Below, piece by piece: positions 16,740 to 31,481 of a stretch of 40,679 nucleotides of DNA (within the stretch, counting starts at the first letter, position 1; each line of letters starts with the position of its first letter). Under the pieces are notes generated by a model. That model had not been told where the DNA came from. It worked only from the letters and a program-made list of their open reading frames with translations, and ran no database searches. A program made the position numbers and the translations under genes. Source of the DNA: an uncultured Eubacteriales bacterium (GTDB taxonomy: Bacteria; Bacillota; Clostridia; Oscillospirales; Oscillospiraceae); assembly GCA_900317375.1 (NCBI GenBank), contig ONGJ01000032.1:1-40679 (forward strand), written 5' to 3'.

Positions 16740-17080
16740 CAATAGTCAAGCTCTTTCTCGCTCTCGCTCCCCGGGAGACTGTACCGCCTTGCGGTGCCCG
16801 GAGAATCGTTCGGGCTTACGCTGTTCCTCCGATTCTCCGACCGCTGCAGGTTTCCCGCAATGCCTTCCTCTGCCACCGGCAGCGGCATTGCGCGATACCG
16901 TGCGCGCCAAGGGAAGCCATCTGCCCCTCATGAAGATACTGCGGGCGCTCAGTTTGTTGAAGAAGTAACCCTCTTCCCCATCTTATGCGCGGCGCGGTAA
17001 TCCGAAGGCGAGGGATCACTGTCCCTTCCGCGCAGCGGCAGAAAGCCGAAGTCGGGCGCGCCCAAGCAGGCTGTACCGCC
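16740..17080. other. Gene-free 340-bp stretch rich in inverted repeats
   Basis: I see no credible gene here. It contains several hairpin-forming pairs: GGAGAATCG / CGATTCTCC (about 16799-16840), CGCAATGCC / GGCATTGCG enclosing CTGCC / GGCAG (about 16857-16891), and a GGGCGCGCCC palindrome near 17055. The word CTGTACCGCCTT occurs at both ends (about 16780 and 17070). This could be a structured transcript end of the flavoprotein gene or an interspersed intergenic repeat. Confidence 0.45.
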
Positions 17081-22697
<5,617 letters not shown>

Positions 22698-22755
22698 GCT
22701 TTCCTCCCTCTCCAAACGATTGGACGGAATATTAACGCTTAAACTGGTAACTTAT

Positions 22756-22784
22756 ATTTTACATGAATTCCTGAACGATTGCAA
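22756..22784 (-). promoter_or_regulatory. Promoter of the giant flavoprotein gene
   Basis: On the minus strand TTGCAA (22784-22779), a 17-nt spacer and TAAAAT (22761-22756) precede the GGGAGG site and ATG at 22697. The expected leader is about 50 nt. Confidence 0.72.
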
Positions 22785-22854
22785 CAGATTCTTTCCTTTT
22801 TCAAAGCGGTATGCTATAGTAAAAATCAGAAAACCGGGATGAAGGAGAAGCGAA

Positions 22855-23235
22855 ATGATAAAAGGGATCGGATTGGATATGTGCAGCATTTCGCGTGTAC
22901 AGAGCATCCTCGACCGCGAGGGGCCGGACGGGGCATTTTTCCGGCGGGCATTTTCGGATGCCGAGCGGGAAGAAGCGTCCCTCCGTCATGATCTGGCCGC
23001 TTTCTATGCGGCGCGCTTTGCCGTCAAGGAGGCCGTTTTCAAGGCGGTCGCCCCGCTGACGGAAAAGGGCTTTGACCTGCGGATCGTGGAGAGCGTCCAC
23101 CGTCCCGACGGCAGCCCGGCCGTCCGGGTCACGGAAAAGCTTGCGCCTTACCTGAAGGAAGCAGACATTGGGACGCTGCATCTTTCCATCACCACGGAGG
23201 GTGACTACGCCGCCGCCATGGTGGTCGCCGAGTAG
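22855..23235 (+). CDS. acpS: Holo-[acyl-carrier-protein] synthase
   Basis: AcpS transfers 4'-phosphopantetheine from CoA to acyl carrier protein. The 126-residue length is normal. Signature motifs are IGLDMCSISR at the N-terminus, with the metal-binding D8, and RFAVKEAVFKAV in the middle, with the catalytic Glu, followed by the usual LHLSITTEGDYAAAMVVAE end. GAAGGAG precedes the ATG. A weak -10 (TATAGT, 22815-22820) lies upstream. It is a single gene on the plus strand, divergent from the flavoprotein. It could serve housekeeping fatty acid synthesis; nothing ties it to the RiPP locus. Confidence 0.93.
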   Translation: MIKGIGLDMCSISRVQSILDREGPDGAFFRRAFSDAEREEASLRHDLAAFYAARFAVKEAVFKAVAPLTEKGFDLRIVESVHRPDGSPAVRVTEKLAPYLKEADIGTLHLSITTEGDYAAAMVVAE

Positions 23236-23287
23236 TCAGGCGGTCCTTAAGCCCGATTACAGGTTACTATCACAGACTGGATCCGTT

Positions 23288-24640
23288 TTATTGGCTGGGT
23301 GACAGCGCAGAATAAGTCGTCTTATTTCCATTTTGGTTCTGAATCAGACGCCCTTCAGCGCAGAGCAGCTTCAACAGCTTGTATGCCTTTGTGGAGCCCA
23401 CTCTGAATTCTTCCTGGACCTCTTTCCTTGAAGCCTCGCCTTTTTCCCTCACAAACGCATATACTCTCTCCGCAGCGGAGGAAGCATCGCCTGCCTGCAG
23501 CACCCTGCCCGGGTCTGAGGGTCCCGCTTCGGCGTCCTTCCATTCATTGCGATTCCACATTTCCACAGTGAATGCGCCTTCTGCGCTTCTGAACAGCGGT
23601 GCGGGCTCAAAGTCCTTATAGAGCCTCATGATCTTCCTTATGCCGGTCCCGTAACTCTCCACGAGGCCAAGCCGGTAGAATACAGCCGCAAGATTCGGAT
23701 TCCTGGACTGCGAAGCCCCTAAGAATATGGCTTCCATAGATATTCCCGTTACCAGACCGCCTAACGATATGAATTCCACATGATCGTCGAAGAGATTGAT
23801 GATGGTGCTGCCGGAAAACAGGTAATCCCTGTGTATGATGCTGTTAAGCAAAGCTTCACGGATGGCCTCTTCCGGGTAATCCCGCCGGTCTGTCCTTCTT
23901 AACCCTTCAAAAACCGCTTCTGTCTTATTGTAGAAATCAAGGAATCCGTACACATCCTCAAGCTGCTTAAGAAGCGATCCGGAGAATTCTTTTCTGTCAC
24001 GAAACACCGCGTTATCAACGCCCTGAAAAACGGCCGCCTTGATCGTGTGGGGACATTGATCGGAAAGAAGCATAGCGAGATTCGTATAAAGCCCATCTTC
24101 ACCAATGAGCTTCAGCGTTTTCATCTGTTCCTGTCCAAACTCCAGATTCCTTGAAGTCAGCTCGGCCTGAAGCGTATTGAAAGACAGCTCCTGATAAAGG
24201 CTCCGGCTTTCCTCATAAGATTTACCTGAGCTCTCCATGATCATCTGCCGGATTCCGGCTTCATTCAGAGGAATGCAGGCCGATCCTCTCCTCACGTACA
24301 CGCCTGACGGTTTCAGGCCCTTTGAAGCAAGGTAATAAGGCCTCTCTGTCCCTACCGAGACAGTCGCCCTGATCACATCCTTCCCGTCCTTCTCTATGGA
24401 GCGGATCTGAAGAAACGGCATGATGTCGGGAAGAATCGTGTCATGGACAATATTGGACAGCCTGGTCATGACATCCTCCGGCGCCGCTACTCCAACAACC
24501 GTTCCATCATCCTGAATTCCAATATAGAGTTCACCGCCCTCGGTGTTTGCGAAGGCTACGATCTCTTTGGGTATGCTGTCCGGGAGCTTCCCAGTCTTTC
24601 GATCCAATTCCTTAAATTCAACATCCAGGTTCTCTCTCAC
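23288..24640 (-). CDS. AlbA_2 (Schlafen-like) domain transcriptional regulator/ATPase-like protein
   Basis: A 450-residue protein of the widespread 'ATP-binding, putative DNA-binding' group. The N-terminal AlbA_2 domain has EFKELDRKTGKLPDSIPKEIVAFANTEGG split over residues 6-36 and LYIGIQDDGTVVGV. The middle has REALLNSIIHRDY and VESYGTGIRKIMRLY, typical of the HATPase_c_4-like part. A winged-helix end (RKEVQEEFRVGSTKAYKLL) follows. The start codon is GTG at 24640, behind AAGGAG. Base composition is clearly lower in GC than its neighbours, and it stands alone with gene-poor flanks, so it may have been acquired. Members are often linked to mobile DNA or stress control; the target here is unknown. 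Confidence 0.82.
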   Translation of the reverse strand: MRENLDVEFKELDRKTGKLPDSIPKEIVAFANTEGGELYIGIQDDGTVVGVAAPEDVMTRLSNIVHDTILPDIMPFLQIRSIEKDGKDVIRATVSVGTERPYYLASKGLKPSGVYVRRGSACIPLNEAGIRQMIMESSGKSYEESRSLYQELSFNTLQAELTSRNLEFGQEQMKTLKLIGEDGLYTNLAMLLSDQCPHTIKAAVFQGVDNAVFRDRKEFSGSLLKQLEDVYGFLDFYNKTEAVFEGLRRTDRRDYPEEAIREALLNSIIHRDYLFSGSTIINLFDDHVEFISLGGLVTGISMEAIFLGASQSRNPNLAAVFYRLGLVESYGTGIRKIMRLYKDFEPAPLFRSAEGAFTVEMWNRNEWKDAEAGPSDPGRVLQAGDASSAAERVYAFVREKGEASRKEVQEEFRVGSTKAYKLLKLLCAEGRLIQNQNGNKTTYSALSPSQ

Positions 24641-24675
24641 GCTTCTTTCTCTCCTTTCTCACCTTTCTCGCTTTC

Positions 24676-24704
24676 ATATTAGCGAGTGAGAAATGAAAAG
24701 TCAA
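24676..24704 (-). promoter_or_regulatory. Promoter with overlapping inverted repeats for the AlbA_2 gene
   Basis: On the minus strand TTGACT (24704-24699), a 17-nt spacer and TAATAT (24681-24676) form a good promoter. CTCGCT / AGCGAG brackets the -10 box, and TTTCTCAC / GTGAGAAA form an outer pair. This layout suits self-repression by the encoded DNA-binding protein, which is inference. Confidence 0.65.
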
Positions 24705-25025
24705 GTAAAATTCGTCTGCCTGTTTATTTCTCATCGACCCCTACCACCCCGCGATAGCCGAAGGCTGCGGAGAAACCGGGTGATTCCGGTTCTTCGCAGC
24801 CTTTCCAATGTGGTTATGATTATTACGATCCCCGCTGTAAACCGTCATGATTGCTCCTGCACCGCCTGCAGCTCACCGGCCGTCTTTTCGTATTCCCCGG
24901 CCGCACCCTTCTCCTGAAGATGCCCGTGTGAGCATGCAGACATAAGCGGCATTTCCGGAGCTATAAAAAAAGTATGGCAAAATCTGTGGCGCCGAATCAT
25001 ACGCGCAAAGGATGCGCAGCACAGG
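24705..25025. other. 320-bp gene-free stretch with one long hairpin
   Basis: No credible gene. The main structure is an 18-19 bp near-perfect inverted repeat at 24761-24803 (arms AAGGCTGCG...CCGG and CCGG...CGCAGCCTT, one mismatch and one bulge, 6-nt loop). No clear U-tract follows. The minus-strand end of the HD gene at 25026 has only a weak CTGTG/CACAG stem followed by ATTTT. Confidence 0.5.
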
Positions 25026-25586
25026 TCAGCCGCGGCTTATCTTTTCCAAGGTGTCGGAGAGGACGGTTTTTCGCAGCTCGGTAAGCCAGTCGGAGAACGC
25101 GACGGTGTCAAAGGCGTAGGTCTGATTGAGGGAGTACTCGTTTTCGGACCAGGTGTCGAGGGGCGATTCGTTGTGCTGGATCAGCGCCTCCAGCTTGTCC
25201 AGCGCTTTATAGAGCTTCGCCTCAGGGGTCTCCTGGCGGTCCATCTCGTTATAGAGGGCCATCAGGTCGTTACTGAGCTCGGGAGGCAGGGACCGGACCC
25301 ATGTGTGGAGGAGAGAATCCTCGGTGTCACGGTCGCTGTCGGTTTTGCGGAAGGTCGGAATGTCGCCGGTAAAGCACTCGCCCAGATCGTGGATCAGGCA
25401 CATGTCCGTCACCCGGTCGATGTTGAGCCCGGGAAACTCCCGGCGCAGGAGCATGGCCATCAGGGAGACGCGCCAGCTGTGTTCGGCAACGCTCTCTGTG
25501 CGGCGCTTTGACGTGGTGCAGTGGCGCGGGGTGTCCTTCAGGCGCTCGGCCACATGCAGGATTTCAAGGTATTCACGTGCGGTCAT
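25026..25586 (-). CDS. HD-domain phosphohydrolase, YfbR-like (HD_3)
   Basis: A 186-residue cytoplasmic HD-superfamily protein of the type that includes YfbR-like 5'-nucleotidases. Metal-binding residues are visible at H36 (VAEHSW), H66-D67 (LIHDLGE, with E70) and the later ALDKLEALIQH. Length and order fit the HD_3 group. The substrate is probably a nucleotide, but specificity cannot be read. It is the last gene of the long minus-strand operon, 14 nt after the ABC exporter gene, with GGGGAGG before its ATG. A link to the exporter function is not obvious; it may be a passenger. Confidence 0.85.
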   Translation of the reverse strand: MTAREYLEILHVAERLKDTPRHCTTSKRRTESVAEHSWRVSLMAMLLRREFPGLNIDRVTDMCLIHDLGECFTGDIPTFRKTDSDRDTEDSLLHTWVRSLPPELSNDLMALYNEMDRQETPEAKLYKALDKLEALIQHNESPLDTWSENEYSLNQTYAFDTVAFSDWLTELRKTVLSDTLEKISRG

Positions 25587-25600
25587 TGAACATTCCTCCC

Positions 25601-27529
25601 CTATTCGAGTTCGAAGGCGCCGGTGTAGAGGCGGTAGTAGGTACCGCGCTCAGCGATGAGCTGGGCATGGCTGCCGCGCTCGATGATGCGGCCGTGGTCA
25701 AGGACCATGATGACATCGGCGTCGCGCACGGTGGAAAGCCGGTGCGCAATGACGAAGACCGTGCGGCCTTCCATCAGCTTGTCCATGCCTTTCTGAACAA
25801 TGGCCTCGGTGTGCGTGTCGATGGAGCTGGTCGCCTCGTCGAGGATCATGACCGGCGGGTCGGCGACCGCCGCACGGGCAATGGCAATCAGCTGGCGCTG
25901 GCCCTGGGAAAGGTTGGCGCCGTTGTTATGCAGCTCGGTCTGATAGCCATGGGGCAGGCGCATGATGAAATCATCGGCACCGGCTAGGCGGGCGGCACGG
26001 ATGCACTCGTCATCCGTGGCATCGAGGCGGCCGTAGCGGATGTTCTCGAGGACGGTGTCGGTGAAGAGATGGGTCTCCTGCAGGACCAGGCCGAGAGAAC
26101 GGCGCAGGTCGGCCTTTTTGATCTTATTGACGTTGATGCCGTCGTAGCGGATCTTGCCGTCTGCGATGTCATAGAAGCGGTTGATGAGGTTCGTGATGGT
26201 GGTCTTGCCGGCACCCGTGGCGCCGACGAAGGCGACCTTCTGGCCAGGTTCGGCATAGACCGAAATGTCATGGAGAACCGGCTTGCCCTCTTCATAGGCA
26301 AAGTCGACATCGACCATGCGCACGTCACCGCGCAGCGGCGTATAGGTGACGCTGCCGTCGGCAGTATGGGGATGGCGCCAGGCCCAGCGGCCGGTACGCT
26401 CGGCAGTCTCGGTGAGAACACCGTTCTCCTCTCTGGCGTTGACGAGGGTGACATAGCCCTCGTCGGTTTCGGGTTCTTCGTCAATGAGGGAGAAGACGCG
26501 GGCGGCGCCCGCACCGGCCATGACGATGGCGTTGAACTGCTGGGAGAGGTTGTTCACGTTGCCGGTAAACTGCTTGGCCATGTTCAGGAAGGGCACCAGA
26601 ATGGAAATGCTGAAGGGCAGGCCGGAAATGCTGATATTCTGCAGGCCGGAAAGCAGGAAAAGACCGCCGGCAAGTGCCAGGACAACATAAAGAAGATTGC
26701 CGATGTTGGCCATGATGGGGCCGAGGAGGCTGGCATAGGTGTTGGCCTTGCGGCTGACCTCATAAAGCTCGTTATTGGCAGCGTTGAAATCGGCGATGCT
26801 GGCCGCTTCATGGTTGAAGACCTTGATGACCTTCTGGCCGCTCATCAGCTCCTCCGCCAGGCCCTCCATGGCGCCGGTGGCCTGCTGCTGGCGCATAAAG
26901 TAACGGGCGCTGCCGCCGCCGACCACCTTGGTGGTATAGAACATGGCGACAATGCCAAGGACGAGGACAAGGGTCAGCCAGAGGCTGAACCAGAGCATGA
27001 CGGCGAAGACGGCCAGGACGACGGCGCCGGACTGGATCAGATTCGGAAGAGCCTGTGACACCAGCTGGCGGAGGGTATCGATGTCGTTGGTGTAATGCGA
27101 CATGATATCGCCGTGTGCGTGGGTATCGAAGTAGCGGAGAGGCAGCCCCTGCATGCCGTCAAACATCTCGCGGCGGAGCTTGTCCAGAAAGCCCTGGGTC
27201 ATATAGGCCATGATCTGGGTATAAACGGTCACGGCAATCAGGGACAGCAGGTAGAGAGCGGCAAGAATGACGAGATAGCGAACGATCTCGGGGCGTGCGG
27301 CGGCCCAGTCGCGGGTGAGATAGAGGTTCTCGACAACCGCCAGGACCCTCTGTACGAAGACGGAGGGAATGGCCGAAACAACGGCGGAGAAGAGAATGCA
27401 GAAAACCGTCAGCGGGGCCAGACGCGGATAATATGAGAAGAGCTTTCGGATCACACGGCCGAGAGAAGAAAAGTTCTTTTTCAGGTCTGCAGAGGACCCG
27501 GGAGCGGAACGCCTGCGTGTTTCAGACAT
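25601..27529 (-). CDS. ABC exporter half-transporter with canonical ATPase site
   Basis: A 642-residue type IV ABC exporter half, with membrane domain (about residues 40-330) and ATPase. Walker A GATGAGKTT near 433, signature LSQGQRQ, Walker B MILDEATSSID near 560 with the catalytic Glu, and VIAHRLST. An insertion of about 40 residues (AREENGVLTETAERTGRW region) separates the domains. The ATG at 27529 is preferred over the upstream in-frame 27562 because GGAGG precedes it and it gives an 8-nt overlap (ATGTCTGA) with the partner gene. Together with that partner it should form a heterodimer of the BmrCD/TM287-288 type. Substrate unknown; drugs, lipids or peptides are possible. Confidence 0.9.
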   Translation of the reverse strand: MSETRRRSAPGSSADLKKNFSSLGRVIRKLFSYYPRLAPLTVFCILFSAVVSAIPSVFVQRVLAVVENLYLTRDWAAARPEIVRYLVILAALYLLSLIAVTVYTQIMAYMTQGFLDKLRREMFDGMQGLPLRYFDTHAHGDIMSHYTNDIDTLRQLVSQALPNLIQSGAVVLAVFAVMLWFSLWLTLVLVLGIVAMFYTTKVVGGGSARYFMRQQQATGAMEGLAEELMSGQKVIKVFNHEAASIADFNAANNELYEVSRKANTYASLLGPIMANIGNLLYVVLALAGGLFLLSGLQNISISGLPFSISILVPFLNMAKQFTGNVNNLSQQFNAIVMAGAGAARVFSLIDEEPETDEGYVTLVNAREENGVLTETAERTGRWAWRHPHTADGSVTYTPLRGDVRMVDVDFAYEEGKPVLHDISVYAEPGQKVAFVGATGAGKTTITNLINRFYDIADGKIRYDGINVNKIKKADLRRSLGLVLQETHLFTDTVLENIRYGRLDATDDECIRAARLAGADDFIMRLPHGYQTELHNNGANLSQGQRQLIAIARAAVADPPVMILDEATSSIDTHTEAIVQKGMDKLMEGRTVFVIAHRLSTVRDADVIMVLDHGRIIERGSHAQLIAERGTYYRLYTGAFELE

Positions 27530-29264
27530 CTTCTTCGCCTCCCTTCGTCTGCTGCTGCACAATTTCGCGGTAAATATCGCAGTCCTTCAGCAGCGTTTCG
27601 TTTGTGCCGGAGGCGACGATCCGGCCGTTATCCATGACGAGGATCAGGTCGGCGTCCTGTACCGAGGCAACACGCTGGGCAATGATGATCTTGGTGGTGT
27701 CGGGAAGATAGCTGCGGAAGCCCTGGCGGATCAGGGCATCGGTGTGGGTATCGACCGCACTGGTAGAATCGTCAAGTATGAGAATCTTCGGCTTTTTGAG
27801 CAGGGCACGGGCGATGCAGAGGCGCTGACGCTGGCCGCCGGAGACATTGGTGCCCCCCTGCTCGATGCGGGTGTCATAGCCGTCGGGAAAGGCGCGGATA
27901 AACTCATCCGCCTGCGCGAGCCGGCAGGCCTCTTCGATCTCTGCGTCGGTGGCATCCTCATCCCCCCAGCGCAGATTCGAGCGGATCGTGCCGGAAAAGA
28001 GCATGTTCTTCTGCAGGACAACCGAAACGGCATCCCGGAGGGTCTTCAGGTCATAGCTGCGCACATCGATGCCGCCGACGAGGACCCGGCCTTCGGTGAC
28101 ATCGTACAGACGCGGAATCAGCTGGATCAGCGTGGATTTGCCGGTGCCGGTGCCGCCCAGAATGCCCACGACGGCACCGGAGGGAATATGGAGATTGATC
28201 CCCTCGACAGCGCAGCGGGGAGCGTCGGCAGAGTATTTGAAGCTGACATTCTCAAAGTCGACGGAGCCGTCGGGGACCTCGGTCAGCGGATCCGGAGGAT
28301 TCTTCAGACCGGGCTCGGTGGAGAGCACCTCGGCAATGCGGTGCATGGACTCAAGCGAGATGGTGAGCATGACATAGATCATCGAGATCATCATCAGGCT
28401 CATCAGGATCTGGACGCCGTAGGTCATCATGGCGGCTATCTGACCGACATCGATGACGGCGCCGCCGGAGGAGATGATCATGCGCGAGCCGACATAGAGA
28501 ATAAAGAGCATGTTGAAGTACATGCACAGCTGCATCAGGGGGTGGTTCAGGGCGACAACACGCTCGGCATAGGTAAAGTCACGGCGGATATTGTCAGAGG
28601 CAGCGGCGAACTTTTCCTTTTCAAAAGGCTCGCGCGCAAAACCCTTGACCACGCGCATGGCACGGACGTTTTCCTCGACCGACTCGTTCATGCGGTCATA
28701 CTTGCGGAATACCGCACGAAAGGCCGGCATGGCCTTCCGTGCGATGAGAACCAGACCGAAGAGGAGGACGGGAATGACGATGACGAAGGTCATGGCAAGC
28801 CTGCCGCCCATGATATAGGCCATGATGACAGAAAACAGAAACATCAGCGGCGCACGCACCGCGAGGCGGATGGACATCATGTAAGCCATCATGACATACT
28901 GGATATCCGTCGTGAGGCGCGTCACCAGAGACGGCGGGGAGAAGCGGTCGATGTTCTCAAAAGAGAAGGTCTGAATCCGAGAGAAGAGGTCAGCCCGGAG
29001 ATTCCGCGCAAAGCCCGCCGAGGCGCGCGATCCGGTAACGCCGGCGGCGCCGCCGCATACGAGCGACAGGAGCGCCATCACGACAAGCATCAGCCCCGGG
29101 ACAAGCACCTCGTTCATCGGCACGCCGGCTTTGACACGGTTGACAAGGTCCGCCGTATAGAAAGGGATCAGAACATCGATCAGGACCTCGGCAACCATGA
29201 GCGCAAGCGTCAGAAAGGTAGGCTTCTTGAACTCGCGGAGGCTTTTCAGCATGGTTTTGATCAT
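27522..29264 (-). CDS. ABC exporter half-transporter with degenerate ATPase site
   Basis: A 580-residue ABC exporter half. Six hydrophobic segments precede the ATPase, which has Walker A GGTGTGKST near residue 370, signature VSGGQRQR and Walker B LILDDSTSAVD near 496. The residue after the Walker B Asp is Asp instead of Glu, the hallmark of the degenerate site in heterodimeric exporters. The IAQRVAS switch also has Gln in place of His. The downstream overlapping gene supplies the canonical half. Only 3 nt separate it from the phosphatase gene upstream, and its ribosome site is weak, so translation may be coupled. Confidence 0.9.
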   Translation of the reverse strand: MIKTMLKSLREFKKPTFLTLALMVAEVLIDVLIPFYTADLVNRVKAGVPMNEVLVPGLMLVVMALLSLVCGGAAGVTGSRASAGFARNLRADLFSRIQTFSFENIDRFSPPSLVTRLTTDIQYVMMAYMMSIRLAVRAPLMFLFSVIMAYIMGGRLAMTFVIVIPVLLFGLVLIARKAMPAFRAVFRKYDRMNESVEENVRAMRVVKGFAREPFEKEKFAAASDNIRRDFTYAERVVALNHPLMQLCMYFNMLFILYVGSRMIISSGGAVIDVGQIAAMMTYGVQILMSLMMISMIYVMLTISLESMHRIAEVLSTEPGLKNPPDPLTEVPDGSVDFENVSFKYSADAPRCAVEGINLHIPSGAVVGILGGTGTGKSTLIQLIPRLYDVTEGRVLVGGIDVRSYDLKTLRDAVSVVLQKNMLFSGTIRSNLRWGDEDATDAEIEEACRLAQADEFIRAFPDGYDTRIEQGGTNVSGGQRQRLCIARALLKKPKILILDDSTSAVDTHTDALIRQGFRSYLPDTTKIIIAQRVASVQDADLILVMDNGRIVASGTNETLLKDCDIYREIVQQQTKGGEEDV

Positions 29265-29267
29265 TTT

Positions 29268-31481
29268 TTATTCGTCCAGTATTTTTGTAATTGTTGTAAC
29301 GTTGCGGCCCTCGCTGTATTCATAGGTAAAGTCATCCATGGACTGCTTGACCATATAAATGCCCAGACCGCCGATTTTCCGCTTTTCGGCGGGAAGCGTG
29401 ACATCCGGATCCTGTTTGAGCAGCGGGTTATAGGGAATGCCGCTGTCGGAAAGGGTAACGGAGACCCTCTTGGGGTCGGTTTCGGTGGTTACCCGAATGG
29501 TAGCTGTGCCGCCCTCAGGGCCGTAGGCATAGTTGGCAATGTTCACGAAGAGTTCTTCCACGGCCACATCGATCTGCATCATCTTGCGCATCGGGCAGTC
29601 GATCAGTTCAAGGTGTTCATCCACATAGGCAAGCACCTTATCGAGGTTATCGACTTTTGCGTCCACAGTCAGCATGTCATTTGCCTCCTTATCAGGTCCC
29701 ATATAGTCCATGCAAAGCATCGTAATGTCGTCAAACTGAGGGGCATCGCCCACAAAGGTGTCAATGGTTTCCTTGATATGGCGCAGCCGCGCTTCCGGAC
29801 TCTGGTCACGCACCTCGTTGATGGCATCCAGCATTCTCTGATTCCCGAACAGTTCGTTCTCGGCATTGGTCGCCTCGGGAACGCCGTCGGTATAGACGAA
29901 GAGGCTGTCACCGGGATTCAGCTGGAACTCGTGCTCGCGGAAGCGAAGCCCTTCCAGCGTAGCCACCGCAGGTGAATGCCGGTAGATGACCAGCTCATAC
30001 TCGCCGTCCTTGCGGCGGATCACCGGATGTTCGTGGCCGGCATTCACGGCGATGCCGCGGCCGGTGGAAATCTCGATAATCGCCATCCAGACCGTCACGA
30101 AGAGCTCGGCATCATTGCCCTCGCAGAGCTGTTCGTTGGTATAAGCCAGCACCTCGCCGGGAGAAACCCCCATCTGGGCACGGTTTTTGATCAGGGTCTT
30201 GGCGATGACCATAAACAGTGCCGCAGGAACCCCCTTTCCGGAGACATCCGCCATCACAACGGCCAGATGATCCGGATCGATCAGGAAGAAGTCGTAGAAG
30301 TCACCGCCGACCTCTTTGGCCGGGTCCATGGTGGCAAAGAGGTCAAACTCGTTGCGTCCGGGGAAGGCCGGGAAGATCCGCGGCAGCATGTCAGCCTGGA
30401 TCTGGGTGGCAACCGAAAGCTCGGCACCGATGCGTTCCTTCTCGGCCGTGACCTTCTGCAGGTCATTCATATAGACATCCAGAGAGCCGATCATATCGGC
30501 AAAACGATCGGCAAGAGAACCGAGCTCGTCGTTGGGCCCCTTTTTCTTTCGGATGGTGACAGCGGTCTGGGGATCCTTCGTCTCGGAATAGGTCACAACC
30601 TCGTGTTCCAGCCGGACAATGCGCCGCAGGATCCCATTCTGGAGGTTTGCGAACAGCAGCACCGTGCCGACGAGCAAAATACCGGCGGAGATCAGCGACA
30701 GATGCTGAACCGCGGTGCGGGTCTCAGCCGTTACACGGTCGACACTGGCATCGGCGCAGAGCAGGCCGATCTTCTCGCCGTTGATGATGAGGGGCTGGCA
30801 GTAGGTATAATTGTAGCCGTACTCGTTGTCAACGGAGTCGACGGTGTTCTGGTCCTCCCCGGTCTCCCAGGTACGCCACATGACCGCATGCTCGGCAGGA
30901 TCTTCATAGGCCTGATCGCCGAACACAAGGATTTCGCTGCCGTCAGTATCCGTCGTCGTCATCATGGAGGGGTCAAACATATAGGTCATGGTGTACTCTT
31001 TGCCCTCGGTCGGGTAAATGAAGTAAACATAACTGAAATGGAACTCCTCCGCCGCGTCAACCAGGACAGAGAACCAGTATTCAAAGCGCCAGGTCATGTA
31101 AAGGCGCTGCGCGGTCTCATCAAGCTGCGGAAAGGGGACGCCGCCGTCCGGCATATCGCTGCCGTAATGCTGCCTCATGTAGTTCAGGAAGGCGGTACGG
31201 GAAACCTCCATATCCGAACGGAAGTCAACGGGAACCTTCAGCTGGTCCGGATGACTCTCGAACCAGGCTTTCAGGAGAGCCACGTCATTGCCGTCCTTCT
31301 GCATCAGACCGGTCACGTGGGTCGTAAACTTTTTCAGGTCGTTTACGCACTCCCGGTGATAGGTTTCCGTCATTTCGCGATAGATCACATACCCGCTGAT
31401 TATGGTTGTCAGCAGCGCAAAGAGCAGAAACAGAACCCCAAACTGTCTGGCGAGGCTTATTTTCCTTTCTGTCTTATCCAT
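29268..31481 (-). CDS. Membrane SpoIIE/RsbU-type PP2C phosphatase fused to an RsbW-like ATPase domain
   Basis: A 737-residue signalling protein. A first membrane helix (about 14-36) and a second (about 264-285) enclose an outside sensory domain of about 220 residues. A HAMP-like linker (residues about 290-340) leads to a PP2C domain with the metal-binding motifs EVGGDFYDFF, MADVSGKGVPAALF, FVYTDGVPEA and FDDITML. The C-terminus (about 595-737) is an anti-sigma-type kinase domain with VEELFVNIANYAYG (N box), SDSGIPYNPL and GGLGIYMVKQ. Such proteins dephosphorylate STAS-domain antagonists and control sigma factors or other targets. No STAS protein or sigma factor is in the window. The start overlaps the MFS gene stop by 8 nt. 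Confidence 0.9.
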   Translation of the reverse strand: MDKTERKISLARQFGVLFLLFALLTTIISGYVIYREMTETYHRECVNDLKKFTTHVTGLMQKDGNDVALLKAWFESHPDQLKVPVDFRSDMEVSRTAFLNYMRQHYGSDMPDGGVPFPQLDETAQRLYMTWRFEYWFSVLVDAAEEFHFSYVYFIYPTEGKEYTMTYMFDPSMMTTTDTDGSEILVFGDQAYEDPAEHAVMWRTWETGEDQNTVDSVDNEYGYNYTYCQPLIINGEKIGLLCADASVDRVTAETRTAVQHLSLISAGILLVGTVLLFANLQNGILRRIVRLEHEVVTYSETKDPQTAVTIRKKKGPNDELGSLADRFADMIGSLDVYMNDLQKVTAEKERIGAELSVATQIQADMLPRIFPAFPGRNEFDLFATMDPAKEVGGDFYDFFLIDPDHLAVVMADVSGKGVPAALFMVIAKTLIKNRAQMGVSPGEVLAYTNEQLCEGNDAELFVTVWMAIIEISTGRGIAVNAGHEHPVIRRKDGEYELVIYRHSPAVATLEGLRFREHEFQLNPGDSLFVYTDGVPEATNAENELFGNQRMLDAINEVRDQSPEARLRHIKETIDTFVGDAPQFDDITMLCMDYMGPDKEANDMLTVDAKVDNLDKVLAYVDEHLELIDCPMRKMMQIDVAVEELFVNIANYAYGPEGGTATIRVTTETDPKRVSVTLSDSGIPYNPLLKQDPDVTLPAEKRKIGGLGIYMVKQSMDDFTYEYSEGRNVTTITKILDE

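Noticed and set aside
24693-24917. 74-codon plus-strand frame in the gene-free stretch
   Set aside because: No ribosome site and unlikely composition; it spans the long hairpin.
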